From positions 2,609,536-2,673,535 of the forward strand of contig JANPWX010000029.1 in NCBI GenBank assembly GCA_024734555.1: 64,000 nt of DNA. The letters are read 5' to 3'. This document shows, one piece after another, positions 38,091-52,000 of this stretch. The notes beneath the pieces are model-generated. The model did no database searches and was not told the DNA's origin. It worked only from the letters and a program-made list of their open reading frames with translations. Every line of letters starts with the position of its first letter. Within the stretch, counting starts at the first letter, position 1. The translations under genes were made by a program, and so were the position numbers. Source of the DNA: Trochalopteron elliotii. Taxonomy: Eukaryota; Chordata; Aves; Passeriformes; Leiothrichidae.

Positions 38091-39445
38091 CCTGAAGGCA
38101 GACAGAGAGTTTCTGCAGTACCTATGTGACAGCAATCATTCACCAATGGTTGAATCTGATAAATAAAAACCTGTAGGAACAGTTTTTAACAAGCCAGACC
38201 CAGAATATTTGCTTCACTGAGAAGCTCTGTGAGGTCCCAGAAAGACTAACCCCTAAACACATCACATTGCTATTTATTTATTGCTTGAAGGAGGTTGGTC
38301 CTGACCACCCTCTCTTGGCTTCCAATTATTTCAAGAAACTTCCAGCCCAGATCACTTCTCACATTTTCTCACAATGCTGGAACTAGCTCAGGGATCTGAG
38401 GATTTCAAGCTGATTTGCATTTTATTTGTCACGTTGTAACACAAAACTACTCTTTCAGACTTAGTGAAAATGGAAGTAAGCTGACAGAGAAAAATCAAAA
38501 AGTTATTTTTTTAATCCTTAATCTAATTTATTGTGAAAAGCTCTGTACATTCTGTAACATCTGTTTTTACTGCCCATTTTACAACAATGACAAGGAAAAG
38601 GCAAAACACCAGAAATTAGCAGGAAAATTAAGCAGCTTTCTGGTAGTTGAAATTCTGCCACCTGTAATATTTTCTCAACAGATTCTGTCATTTGACAATA
38701 GACATTCCTCAAATCCTTTCTTATTTTCACAGTCTTTTTAGGCAAAATAAACGGAACACGTGTTAGCCAAAAGACAATTAGTATTTCATCCACTAAAAAA
38801 TCTGATTAGTGTATTTTATGTCAGTGTTGTGATTTTATGCTCTCTCTTTTATTTTCAGTAATTGCTCTTCCTCTTCATAATCAGCTTTAAAAATGTACAT
38901 ACTCATTATATATGGCAATCTCTTTATTTTGCTTGGCAACACAGTAGCTTTGCAGTGAAATTTGTATTAGATAATAGATATATGCCTTTTTGGTTACACC
39001 ATTTGTTTTTAATAGTAATTATTAATTTATATTTGTACTGGACTGAAATGACGCCTCTGTGAAAAAGAGACTACACACACACAAACCCCAAAAAACCTAC
39101 CCCAAACTAAAAACCAAAACAATCTCAAACCTACAAACCTTTTATGTTTACTCCTACACATCTTGCTTGAGTAAATTAATCTGCACGTAACTTTTTTTAC
39201 AAAATAAATCTCCCAATTATAAAAAGCAGTAAAGAATGTAAAAATTGATATAGCCAGAATGAAAATTACCATATGTATGAAATCTAGCTTTATCAAAACA
39301 AACCCATCTTCTTGTCCCTGCAGATGACACTAGTTACACTACTTCAGAAATAAAAGTAAAGATGTAAGAAATAAATCTGCCTTGATCTTGCAGCAGAAAC
39401 TCCCTGCTATTGCTGCTTGTTTCTAAAACTGAAATGCAGCTTTCT

Positions 39446-39483
39446 GTTCTCCTTAATTTGTTTCAGTTCTCCTTAATTTGTTA
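39446..39483. repeat. 20-bp tandem duplication
   Basis: GTTCTCCTTAATTTGTT occurs twice, 20 bp apart, in direct orientation. Local duplication in intron. Confidence 0.85.
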
Positions 39484-42400
39484 AAGAAGAAATCTTTATT
39501 CTTATGATTTTCCATATATTTATAATTTCTCCACTGACTATCAATCTAAAATATTTCTTATTTCTTTATTATTTTTGTGTTTTGAACTCAACAAAAAATT
39601 TTCTACGTATTTTTGGCCCGACAAAATAAACTTGTGTGGAATGCAGGACACAGTTTGCCGGGTGAGATCCAGAAAATCATAGTCAGGTTAGACATGAGAG
39701 GCTGCCCAGAGCCAATTTACAGCAGTGAATGAAAATCATATTACATGATTCAACTACAGGAGCCAACCTGATTCCCCAGCCAGGGAACTTGCCACCAGAG
39801 GCAATTATGGAGCATTTACTGCAGTGTTCAAAAATACTGTGCTGGCTTCAGCTGCAGTATTTACTGGAAGCCTGGGAAAATTATTATAATTTTCTTTCAG
39901 GAGGAAGAACAATGTTAAATGAAAAATTGTCATTCTTTTATTTATGAAGTTTAAAGTTTCTACACACTTATATTCTTGATAAGAGAAAAGCCTCTTACCT
40001 TTATGAAAGTGAGAACTTCAAAGCCAATTGTTAATAAACATGAAAATGCTGTCGTGTAGTTAATGTATAATTTATATAACAAAAAAATTCTTATTATTAT
40101 AATGAATAGTCACTGGTGCTCTATCTTTCTGTAATAGCTTTTCTGACTTTATTTTAATTGGAGGAAAATTCATTTTGAATATACCAGTAACTTAAGTGCC
40201 TAGAAATCGTTCATCACTTTCTTCATATGACAAAAGCTTCCTAAAGGTTCACAGCTGAAGTTCCAGCTGGCCTGAAATACACATTCCTGCAGGTACTGAA
40301 GAACAGAGAAGGAAACTTCTTCCTGAGACAATTCCTGAAACAACAAGCAGAAACTTGTCTGCCTACAGGTCTGCAACACTGTCCAGCACAGTGGTACCCT
40401 CATGACATTAAATTTGTCAGGAAATCATTCATTAAAGGTAGAACAAGTGGAACATTACATTACAAAGTGGTCATCTTGCAGAAAATTAGGTTTGTGTTCA
40501 TTTTGCCAGGACCAGGAGAAAACCAACATTACATTTTCCCTGTGCTTGAACTCTAGAATTTTTCCTAAGAGCAGAAATTCTGCACCAAAATCATCTACTA
40601 CTCATACCTACAAAAACATCAGCCACCAATTCAGCTGTCAAAAGTGAAAATGCTCAACTAAACCCATGCAGAACAAGTGACTAAAATTAACCTTAGGCCA
40701 AGCCTAGATGCTGATGGAAGAGCTGCCATCCCAGTTTGCTCTACTCAGCAGCCAGATGAAGCTGTGGTTATTATCTCACAGACATGGGTGCCTAAACTGC
40801 ACTCTTCCTTCAGGGACTGGCAGCCTCTACTCTCTGGAGCAATTGCATTTAAACAAATGGGTCTCATTTCTGATTCAGAGACATCCTACCCAGTTTTACT
40901 CTTGGCTCATTCAATTCTGTTCCTCTCAATACCACCAGACACAGAGTATGGTAAAGGTTAAGTAACAGTGGTGAAGGAAGCTTGATGTGAACAGATCTCA
41001 GATCTCTTTCAAGATTTAAGGATATACTTTACATCCTGGAGTTTGATTTATGAGTCTGCAGATGATTGAGACTTGGCTTTTCAGAGTAATTAGCACTGCA
41101 CAGCACAAAGTGTTCAAAGCACAGTGCCTGTTGACTTTTGCTGCAGCTGTGAGTCCTCAACACTTCTGAATGTCTCAGCTGAGTCAGCCAGAACCCAAGA
41201 TTACATCACCAGTGACCACCCAAGAAAAGTCTGTGCAAGTCACTTACCCAGAATCAATTAATAAAATCACTGGCAGGTAAAGACACAGCCCAATTCTCTG
41301 AACAGCATTCATGAGATTATCTTCCCCACAGTCCCCATTTTACAATTTTCCTGTTTCTGCAACAAGTGAACAGACCCTATCTATATACACAGGCTCCCTC
41401 CCTACACATCCCTGTATCCCTAGACAACAAGAAATGAATCCAGGCTTTCAACAACAGCATGAGACTGTGCTGTTGTTAAAGTGAATACCACCACAAATAC
41501 ACACAAAAAGCTCTGAATGACAGCTACAGCTACAAACATTAACTTTGGCATTTTGTAATTTATTTCTTTTACTTAAAAAAAAAAATTGTTTAATTTAGTG
41601 GCCTCAAATCCAAAAGCTGAAATTGCTAATTGCACCACTAGGAAACTCAAGTGTACCAGAAGTGTGAGACCCAGACCCCTGTAGGGCTCTCTAACTGGGA
41701 TAGCAGCAGTGCAAACAGGAGCTCCTTGTGCAGTTTAATAGTGAATCTGTGCCTGGATAGTCCCTGATACAGGGACAGACACACAAATTGTTGAGTTTCC
41801 CAAGTACAGGGTGAGGAAGGCTGAGAAGGAGAGCAGGAAGGCTCTCCAAGGTAAATGTGCTTTCTGATGGGAAGAGACTCCTTGGCTCCACCTTTCCCTG
41901 TGTCCCTCTGTCCTGCCCCCACAGCCTGCCCAGCCCTCCTGCCACATCCCCACACTCCACCCTACACAGCTGGTGTCCACTGCCACCAATCTCAGGCCTT
42001 ATCACCAAACATTCCTCACTTTCTCAGACTCACAGCACTTGGCTCATCCTGTCTCAATTTTCTTTGTTCCCAATTCTTTTCCTCATGTGTCTGGTTGTTT
42101 CCTCATTTGAGTTCACCCTCCTTTTCCCACCAGTTTCTGTACTGGGCTCAGCTTGTTTACATTTTCTCAAGGATCTGTCCCAACCACAATCCAGCCTCTA
42201 GCTTTAGCAAATAACTAATTTCTTATTTTAAACAATCTGAAGATCCTTCACAGAAGCAGCACCTAGTGCCAGTGGTTGCTGTTCCAGCATCTGCCTATCC
42301 AGGCATCACCAGGCACAAGCACCATCTGGAAGCAGGAGGAGGGCTGTGTCCTGCCTTTGGGGGGCTGTGCCCCCAGGAAGGTCTTGCACCAACTGTTATC

Positions 42401-44077
42401 AAACACAAAGGCACAAGTGGTAGTCCCTGCACTACTGTTTTAAGGTGTACAACATTCTCAAGACAAGAGCTGCCCAGAATTCACATCCTAAAATATAAGT
42501 CTTGCTTGCAATGACAAATAAAAAATGAGTGCATCAGTCTGAGGCAGACAAACAGCACGAAAACTTCATTCTAAAGAAGGGGCAGAGGAAGAGTGTTGTG
42601 AGGTGGGAAAAGATTAACAGGGATTAACTGATACATGTCCCTGACTGGGAGGCATCAAACAAACATAGCAGGCAGCAAATACTGTTTGAAACACTACAGG
42701 CAGGGCTGGCTTTGCCCTTACCCCCAGTGCCCACATCTGCACGTGCAGGAAAGCTGTCCTTGGGCTGATTTGTGGCAGGGCATCACTAATGACTGAGAAA
42801 GGATCTATCCAGCCCATGTCCTCAGCCAAGAGCAGCCCAAAGTGAAAGCTGCTGCAGCTGTTTGTCAGAGCACCTCCCAGAGCTGCTCACAGGTCTCTGC
42901 TATCCCCTGGCTTTGCTGGCTCTGTGGGCTGAGCTGTCATTCAGTCTGACAGGTGCTGGCTGCAAGGCTGTGATCAAGTCTGAGCAGAAAAACATTCTTT
43001 GGAGACTTTGTCTGCTCTCAGTGTGTTGATCATCCTCCTTCCCCACACCTCTCCAGCCTCACACCCATTCTGCACTCACACCATGGTCCACATTTACCTT
43101 GCATGCATTTTCTCTCAACCTTTCTAAATAACTGCAACCTCTCCTTTTATTGTAGATGTTGACCCAATGCAGTGGAATGACTATTTTGTTCATGTACCAG
43201 CAGACCACCATACCATATGCATTTCAGTATTTCTTTTCAGTAAATGCCTCCAGGTGCATAATGACTTTTGTTTTCACCCAAGTAGTCATGCAAAACTTTT
43301 CTGTGCTTATTCTCATGTGCTTCTCTATGACACAAACTGTTCATTTCTCCTCTGAGAAGCAAAACAGAACCACTTTGTAAGCAGACAGTCTTTTGTAACA
43401 CTCAGCACACAGTCTGTATTCCTCAGCCTCAATTTCTCATAACTCATTTTTCCTCAGTCAATTTGGCTGCTGCTGTCAGCTCCCAACTGAACAAGAAGCT
43501 TTATAAAATACCAAACTGCATTCTCTACATTTTTGCTACCTATTTTATGAAATTATGAAAAAGCAAGTCTGGCATACAGATTTCTAGCTTTCCTAAATTG
43601 CTTACTTAATATCAAACATTGTTGTAATGAAGTCCTTCACCTCGAGGAGTAATAGAGTAACACAACAGACTTCTTAGTCATATTTGGCAGAGGGAAAATT
43701 AGCATCATATGATGCTTATGTCCCATGACAAGTGACTTTCCTGGTTTGTGATGGGTTTTCATCAACAAAAACAGTTTTAGGACTTGTTGGCAGCTTTGTC
43801 AGAGAAGGTTCTGCCTACCCATGCTAATGAAGAAAGGTAGGAAGAAAGCTGAATAAAAGATCTTTAATTAATACTGAAACAGAGTGAAATGTAGGTCACC
43901 TTTAATAACTGTGTTAGAGCAACAGCTGTGTGTTTCATTTTTGTAGAACAGTTTCTAAGTCAAGGGTTCTTACCAGAGCACTTTGGCTTACAAAAAAATA
44001 CTGACTGAAAATACTGTAGAGGGAAATACAAGAACTAACTGAATTCAATGTTCCTTGGGGTTCTTATGCCAACAGCA

Positions 44078-44522
44078 TTAGAAGGACATGGATCTGCTGG
44101 AGCAAGTCCAGAGGAGGCCCCACAGACAATGAGAGGGCTGGAGCCCCTCTGCTACTGAGAAAGGCTGAGAGAGCTGGGGATGGTCATCCTGGAGAAGAAA
44201 AGGCTCTGGGAAAACTATAAAGCCCCTTCCAGTGGCTAAAGGGGCTCCAGGAGAGCTGGAGAGGGATTTTGGACAAGGGCCTGGAGTGACAGGACAAGGG
44301 GGAACAGCTTAAAACTACCAGAAGAAATTCCTTCCTGTGAAGGTGGAGAGGCCCTGGCACAGGTTGCTCAGAGAAGCTGTGACTGCCCCATCCCTGGAAC
44401 TGTCCAAGGCCAGCTTGGATGGAATTTGGAGCAACTTGGGATGGTGGAAGATGTCCCTGCCCATGGCAGATGCTCTTTAGAATTGCTTCCAACCCAGAAA
44501 ATTCCATGATCTTATGAATTTA
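44078..44522 (+). mobile_element. CR1 LINE 3' fragment
   Basis: This is the best-preserved CR1 in the window, about 445 bp in plus orientation, opposite to SLIT3. It runs through 'gaaggacatggatctgctgg', 'aaaggctgagagagctgggg', 'gttgctcagagaagctgtga', 'gatgtccctgcccatggcag' and ends near 'ccatgatcttatgaattt', which resembles the degenerate 3' octamer. It is 5'-truncated and encodes no intact reverse transcriptase. The minus-strand 107-codon frame within it is antisense to the repeat. Confidence 0.9.
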
Positions 44523-45206
44523 TGCTTTATCATGGTAAATTTTGCTGTGTACCAGTATTTCTACAGCAACAAGAAGCTGGATGAGTCCAGTGACCATACA
44601 AATATTTGAATTTATACTGTGTAGACTGCAAAAACTGGCTGGATGTCAGAAAACTCTGTATGACAAGAACCTAAATAGGAAAAGAATTGATCTGCATTCC
44701 CTGTGGACTAACCACAAGCAAAATGGTTTAATGTATTTCAGGACCACAGCAGTATGAAGTCACGGACACAGAAATAGATGGTTCCAATTCCTAAAGGCAG
44801 TAAAGGCAAACAGGTCTGTAAAACCAGCATTTGATTCCACAACACAAGGCACAAAACTGTTAAAGAACTAGAAATAACGTTGTGGAAGACAAAATATAGA
44901 AGGTAAAGTCAGCAGGGACAACGTGCTCTGATGTTCTAATTCATTATAAATGCATCCTGCCAAGCTAAGAAGACATCCCTCCATCTCATGGGGAAATCAC
45001 TGACTAGAAATAAGAAAGGACCGTGTATTTTCATTTCCTGACTACAGAACTGCAATTCTGGGTTTGTGAAATGTAAACACAATCTGAACTTAAGGCCCCA
45101 AGAACTTTATCTTTCTTTTAGGTAGGACAGTACCAAACTATCTTAATTTACATTTAAAAATGGTTTGCACACTTAGATCAAAAGAACAAACCAAAGAGGA
45201 CAACTA

Positions 45207-45511
45207 TGACACTGTTTTACACCACAATGACACAGACTCTGAGATGCAGAGGGCTGAAAATGACTCCTTTATTTTTGGGATGTGTCTCCCTTATATACTA
45301 TTCTACACAGACCAATTTGATTGGTGAAGCAAAGACAAACCTCTTCAATCACATTGGTCAGAGCAGAGGGACATCAAGAAGAAATCCCTCCCAGGAAAAG
45401 GAATGAATAATATAGGTACAGTTACAAAAACATTTCTCCTGTTTACAGAAAATTCTCTGGGAAAAGAATTCCAGAAAACCAAAACACCTCTGGCATGGGA
45501 CCAGGGCTACA
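45207..45511 (-). mobile_element. Likely solo ERV LTR
   Basis: A 305-bp segment beginning TG and ending CA on the plus strand, flanked by CAACTA (45201-45206) and CAACGA (45512-45517), a six-base target duplication with one mismatch. Read on the minus strand it shows the LTR order: CCAAT-type boxes (GACCAATG, CACCAATCA), then TATATAAGGG, then AATAAA about 18 bases later, then the end. No internal retroviral genes flank it, so it is best explained as a solo LTR left by recombination. A six-base duplication fits beta-type (ERVK-like) elements, but the family is not identified. It lies in SLIT3 sense orientation, 131 bp downstream of the LRRNT exon donor. The 66-codon plus-strand frame here is a by-product. 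Confidence 0.65.
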
Positions 45512-45642
45512 CAACGACAACATACCTGACAACTGCTTAGAACAGTTTTTAAAACACGTGCTTTTCTTCCACACGGCAGGCCGTAAAATGGAATAAAAAT
45601 GGAGAGACATGGAAAAAATCTGTGCATTAGACTGGCACTTAC

Positions 45643-45784
45643 ATTTCCCAAATGTCCTCTGGGAGGTTGGCTGGGATCTCTGTCAAGCCCCTTCCCCGAC
45701 AATCCACCACGTTGTTGCTGCAGGTGCAGGCAGAGGGACACGTGATGGAACTGGCGCTGCACGACGGGGGCTCCGACTGGGACC
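45643..45784 (-). CDS. SLIT3: SLIT3 exon: LRRNT cap of D2
   Basis: A 142-bp exon encodes the linker after D1 and the N-terminal cysteine cap of D2. The first two bases (GG, 45784-45783) complete a Gly codon begun in the previous exon. [46 protein letters not shown] follow, and the exon ends AT. The cap pattern C-x3-C-x-C-x6-C is intact and is preceded by a further Cys. SEPPSC matches SLIT3. The acceptor is TTGTGTCTCAG and the donor GTAAGT; it enters in phase 1 and leaves in phase 2. Trp in EDIWEI replaces a small aliphatic residue in human SLIT3 as I recall it. The larger open frame on this strand (148 codons) reads a different phase and is not the gene product. Confidence 0.96.
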
Positions 45785-48700
45785 CTGAGACACAAGGGAA
45801 ACATCAGGTGGCTTTAAAATATGATTGTGTGAGATTTTAACAACAAAATACACCAGGCTCTGAGTTTTGCAGATCCTCTTACTGTACAAGGTAATAATTT
45901 ATTTGCAAGTGAATGTAATATTCTACAAACCAACTGCAGAGAAAAGATGTAAAAGGTTACTGTGTTGTTATTCCTCCTCAGTCTCCACTCTATCAATCTC
46001 TTTTCCCTCATGAACACTTCACGCTCACCCAGATCAATTCATTCAAAGATTTTCAAATTAAGCTTTAGGATCAAGTAGTATTTCCAAAAATTATCTTTGC
46101 CTAGAAGTTTCCATTACACAAACACTTCTTGAGTACTTTTACATACTGAGAGAAGACTCTCATCAGCGATGACTTATATTTTTGAACAAGGCAGCCTGTT
46201 ATGGTGTGAAGACTGGAAATATAAAGCCAGTTTTTTTCAAGATTAGACAATGCAGTTCATGGAAACATAAAAACAATTTCGAAAAACATGAGTTCAAACC
46301 TTCAAACCCTTGCTTAAGCTAGACACAAAGACACAAAGCTACACACAGCAAAGGTGTAGCATGAGGACACTGCTCTATACAAATTCTAGTCAATACATTA
46401 GATTCAGGCTTAATTAACTGTCATTACATTTTTTTGAAACTGTAGCAATTATGTCAATTTTACTCAAATGGTTATGATTCCTACATTTAAAGTTTTGATA
46501 TATGCATGCATTTAGCCATAGATAAAATGGGTTTGCTATGCTAATTGAGGTTATCAAGACGTAGCAGTTATTGGTTTATTTATAGTGAGTCATATTCCAA
46601 AGTACATGGAACACAAGAAGCCTCTATCTTTATGCTGAGATACAGATGGCTAAATGGGAAGGCTTGTGCTGGTAAGAAGTGACAAAAATCGAAAAAGATT
46701 GGCCTTTTGGGTGGAAAAATAAAAACATCAGAGTTGTCAAAACACAAATACATACAAAAATGTGAAAAAAACTATTCACAAAGCTGCACATTCTTGGGGT
46801 TTGCCTCTGAAAAGATCCATGATGGATACTTTAATGAATTCTAACTACAGGTGACAAAAAGTTTTTTAAAGAAATAATTATTTGCACAACCTTGTAATCC
46901 AATTTTCGTCAGGACAATTAAAAATTTTATAAAAATGCAACATTTCTATAAATTTTCTCTCTTGATTTATGTCTTCATACTTGCTTGGCTTAGCTCTTAA
47001 TTGTGCACAGCAGTGTCAGCTTGTATACAAAGCTGCACATATCCCTGCTTTCATCACCTTGTAAACAGCACAGAAAAGTCATTTTTGGAAAGAGATTCCA
47101 GTGACATCTCTAAGTGTCACTATTTTCAAAGACAGATACACTTTGAAAGGACATCAGCTGAAAACTTCTGCAGGTGACTTTACACTTGCAGGGGGAGCCT
47201 CCTGGAAAGCAAAACACAATTACTGTGGAATCATTTCTTCCATTAGAAAGATGTTGAATTCTGATGGGAGTTAACTTCAATTTGTCTGAGTTTCCTTAAG
47301 TTCAAGCACATTGTCATCCTCTTTAAATATTATTTTGTAGCCAGGGCTGACAGAACTACCTTATACTAAAATACAGTGTCATGTTTCAGGGTAAGATCAC
47401 CATTTCAATTGTGGGCAAAACATTGCCAAATTCAAACACTGGGTTTGAAATATTTTTGTTGGGTGATCACCTGACCTTGTATCAAGACACCAGACAGAAG
47501 AAAACTCTGGGTTTCTCAACACTGTGTTCTAAACAGAGCTCTCACTGATGTTAATCAGAGTGGCTCAATTTTGGCAGTCCAGACCTCAGAGCTCCAATCC
47601 AGGCATCCAGAAGTTAGATTTTAAGAGGTAGTGACCATCTAGAAATAAATGAATCTCACAGGAAATTTGTGCATGGGCAGGGGTCAAATACATTATTTAT
47701 GAGAGTGGGCAGCTGCTTCCACCATGAGATGATCCTAATGATTCTTTCCTCTTTGCTAAAATACCCTCTCATTTATAGTCCACTCTCCAGCCACTTTGAC
47801 AGCTGCAGGGAAGGAGTTTTCTGTCAACAGTCATCTCAAGACAGAGACCATTTCAGTGTCACCCTGAAGAATCATCTGGGCTAAAAACTACTGTAAAAAG
47901 AATTCAATAATGTAATTAAAATCTAAATCCATATGATCCAAAGAAACAACTGCATATTTATCAAGCAACTCGAACTTTGGCTTGTTCCAGTTTCAAAATC
48001 TTATTATTGGCTTAACACAGTCTATACATGTGACCCTGCATTTAACCCAGTAGTTAAGTGGTAGCTATTTAAACTAAACAAGAAAAACCAATGTCACTAA
48101 TTAAACATGTACATGTTTAACAGGCAGGACAAGCAGCTCTCCTGGGTTTGTTTTCTGGCCGTAGAAATGCAGGGCACACATACCACCATTGTCAATTAAT
48201 ACAATTCCTACAAAACTGACAGAAATCTGCACAACAGCACTGCCAGCTTTGTCTTTCATGGAGTCTAAGGTTTCTGTAGGATTTCAACTGTGACTACTTC
48301 CAAAAGCAGTTTATATTGCCTCAAAATGCACACAGTCCTCTGCTGTGTTTGTGTAAGAACAAAAGGTTTGTTCTTGGACCTGATCACCTACATTTTACAT
48401 TTTCTCTTTGTCTGCCTACCCTGGGGTACAATGGCCAAAACAACGTGAAGGATGAGTGAACACAACTGAGGACTGCAAGCCTTTAGGGATAGGGAGAAAT
48501 TATCAAATTAGGAAGGAACTTCAGAACAATCCTTGTTCTCAGGGAGGTAAAAAGTTGGCAACAAGGTCAAATCTTCCACACAACCATTACCATCTCCACA
48601 TTGATGGGTTTTCTGAAGAGGCTTTGTAGCAGGGGAAAAATCTATTTTGCACAGTTATAACACCACAACACAGTTATAACATCACTGTGAGTTGGAGAAG

Positions 48701-48969
48701 CAGTAGTACACTCCCTTTTTGTTAGGGCACAGCATGAAAAAAGCTGATGTGCTGTCAGCTGGAGCTCTAAGAGTCCGTGCTGACACCACTGCATCCAAAC
48801 CAAGAGCAGAAGGTTCAGTGGAGCTCAGCTCAGCACCTCCCCAGTTTGGGGGATGCAGCATTGCAGAGTGCTGGGAAAGGCAGGGCATGCAAGGGGGGAC
48901 TGGATGAAGCAGTCTGAAAAGGGAGAAAAGACAGAAACAAGTCTCAGTGGATCAAAAAGGTAGCAGCAG

Positions 48970-49083
48970 TAGAATCAGGGAATCATTAAGGCTGGAAAAG
49001 ACCTCTAAGACCACGGAGTCCAGCCATCAACCCAGCAGTGCCAGCTCCACAAGCATCTAAACCAGGTCCCCAAGCATCACAAG
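48970..49083 (-). mobile_element. CR1 LINE 3' fragment
   Basis: The plus strand reads 'gaatcagggaatcattaagg', 'ctggaaaagacctctaagac', 'gtccagccatcaacccagca', 'ccaggtccccaagcatcac', which is the reverse complement of a CR1 3' end. Short 5'-truncated copy in SLIT3 orientation. Confidence 0.85.
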
Positions 49084-52000
49084 CACATTTCTTTCTTCTT
49101 CATGAGCAAATGTAGATCTAGACTGTAGGTTTCTGAGATTTTTAATGATAAAATGACTTTGTGTATAAATTGCTATATCCTGATGAAATGCATTTCCTTA
49201 TGTTTTTCCTTGCCAAAGAACAAAATGCTGTTATTGCACATGCACACTCAACAGGCATCTAGCACATATTCCACCAGCTCTCACACAAAAAATCATCTGT
49301 TAAGGTGAATGTTTCTTGAATAACATTAGAGACAGAATTTCAAATCTGATTTGGATTTAATGGTCCCACTTCAATGAGGATCCATTGTTTTCAGATCTAT
49401 AGAATTAAAGCACAAAAAAATCCAAGGGAGTTTAATCAGTTTAATGTTTGTATTGTTGTGGAGAACTGTTTAAAAACAGACTGGTTAAGAAAACAAGTCT
49501 AAGTAGGCTATGGAATATAAAGTCATTAAAACTTGGCTATGACTTTCATAGGTTTGCAGAGTATAAGCATAGAGATGATCAAGGGCCCTGATGCAATACA
49601 GCCTCTAAAGGGTATTTTGAAATCTAAAAATGGATTTTCCCTTTGCTGCCAACACTTCTTGAAAAGAAAAGATACAGGAAAGGCAGAAATATCTCAAGAT
49701 TTCTCTTTGTGTCCTTCACTAAGTGCAGTAAACTCCTTATAGTGTGGCTGCAGCAAAGGGAAATGGCCACAGACAAATCAGCTGCATTTACATTATTCCC
49801 CTTCTGAAGTTGTTCTCACAATCTGTCATCTTGCCATTGCAGAACTTTTGTGATACACAGCAGCCCTAGTTCACCATGTTAATTATATTTTTCTCTGAGA
49901 TAAAAAATCATCAACTCAATCATACATTTCGCTTAAAGAAAAACATGAACAAAATGTGGAAGCCAGGGTAGGAGCATGATTAGCAAAAATTACTGTGCTC
50001 TTTTTTTACCTGATGCAGTGGAATGACAGTGTCAATAATTATGGTAGTCAATATCTGGCACCACTTTAATTTACAGTCTCAGACTGTGGGTTAGGGGAAA
50101 AGGGGAAAGAGAGGGAAGATTTAGGGCCCAGAAGTTTACAGAGAAATCAAATGCTTTTTTCACATAAATCCCTCTTTGGCCTCTTTTAAAAGCAGCAAAC
50201 AGACTAATATTACAATTAGAATAGAATTGTTATGGTGTATAAATGGACAGTTTAAATGTCACAGGCATCTAAAATAAATTTTGCAATTACCAAATAAACT
50301 AAATAATCTCATTAGCACTGACACCCAATTACAGCACACTAAGCAGTGTGTTTTATTACCTCCTCACCTATCCAATCAACTCTGCAGCAGCTCCTTTCCA
50401 CCAGCGAAATGTTAAGTTATTTGTAAAACATGTTAATGGATTTTAAGATAAATCTGACAGGACTTCCTCATTAAAAACCTCTGCTGACTTTACATCGTTT
50501 AAAGTATATCAGACACAAAATTATTGATCAATAAACAAAACACTACAAGTATTGCAGATCCATGGATATAGTATGACCTTTTTGGGTGTAATTAAATAAC
50601 CCAGTGGAAGTTCTGACCATGCTGGGATATCTGAAATCAATTCCTACTGCATGAGCCATAGTTTGGACTAGATTGCCAGTGATATGAACTAATTTATTCC
50701 AAAACACCTAAAGCAGATGTTGCTCCTGATTGATGTCTGCATCCCAGTTCAAAAGGACATTTGAGCACAGAGTCCTGCAGAGGGAGATGGGCAAGGGACC
50801 CACAACTTCCCATGTGCAAAATTAACATTCCTTATTGAGGGCAAATATTCCTCTAATGGACAAAATTTGTACAAATTTGTTTATCCTACACAAATGTTTT
50901 AAGCAAATATTTCCATCTATGGTTGTTCAACAGCTATTTGCTGAGCACAGCTTTAAGATTTATGATTAGTAACTTAAGCCTCTAATTGATGTTAATACCA
51001 TTGAGTTCATGGCATGCAAAAACTTGCCAGTCATGAATATTTATTATTTCATTCAAGTTCTCTGCTTTGCTGAACGTTCCCAAAGAGCAAATTTATCTGT
51101 TAAAAATTCATGGCACATAAGCACAACAATTCTGTAAGGCAAAAGTCAACACTAATCAGTTTACAAATAAATATCAAGGAATAAAACTGGAAATACACAA
51201 CTACACTGAAAGGAAGGTCTGGCTTAATGAATGAAGCCCAATTTTTTTCTACAAAATCCTACTTAGTTTCACAATCTATCAGTAAAGTAACACCATTGAA
51301 AATCAGACCTTACTTCACACTGCCTTATCCTAAAAGCACTAATATTGCAATTATTTAATTAACAATAATAGCACTACAATTATGGAATATTGTGGCATAT
51401 TGCTAAGAAAAATGAAAAAAAGTAGCACAAAGAAGCAGCCTCAATTGTAACAACTGAGGTTGAAGGGGTGAATTTCTTCTTCTGAAGGATAAATAAAACA
51501 GAACCTGTGAGACAACTGAAGTCTATAAAACTATGACAAAAGCATTTTTCTTTTGGGGAAATTTACTCCACCTAAACCTTCCAAAGGAGGGGTTGAAAAG
51601 TCAGATTATCTTATGCCCTGTGTCCACTGTGAGTCTTTCAAGGTCTTTCTCTAACCCTGTCAAGACAGGCGTGTTCACCTTAAAGCAGGCAGAACTTAAT
51701 TTTCCAACTACTGCACCACAAGGAAGGCTGCTAGTGTGCATTTGGGTCTCTGGGTTTGGACACTGCCTGCTCTTCCAAAGACTAAAAAAATTCTAACAGA
51801 AGTTCTTAAAAGATGTAGTGCTCCTGCAGCTCAAATGGTGCCCAGGCACAGTCATCTCATCAAAGCCAACTCCACAATTTGTATCAGCACTCTTGAAGGT
51901 GCATATGAAGTGACATTTAAAAATAGGTCCAGAAATAATACAGTGAACTTATAAATGTATTCAAGCATAAAAATGAAGAGGAACATAAATTATTTAAGTG

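Larger units (their letters stand above)
32437..45642 (-). other. SLIT3: SLIT3 intron between the D2 LRRNT exon and first LRR exon
   Basis: This 13,206-bp intron has donor GTAAGT and acceptor TTGTTTTCAG. It contains an ATTAA microsatellite (34748-34776), a 43-bp minisatellite with an undetermined base (36542-36696), a GT-rich low-complexity block (38018-38090), a 20-bp near-tandem duplication (39446-39483), a CA-rich stretch near 39075-39120, a CR1 copy (44078-44522) and a likely solo LTR (45207-45511). The remaining sequence is unique and AT-rich with no recognised gene. Confidence 0.9.
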
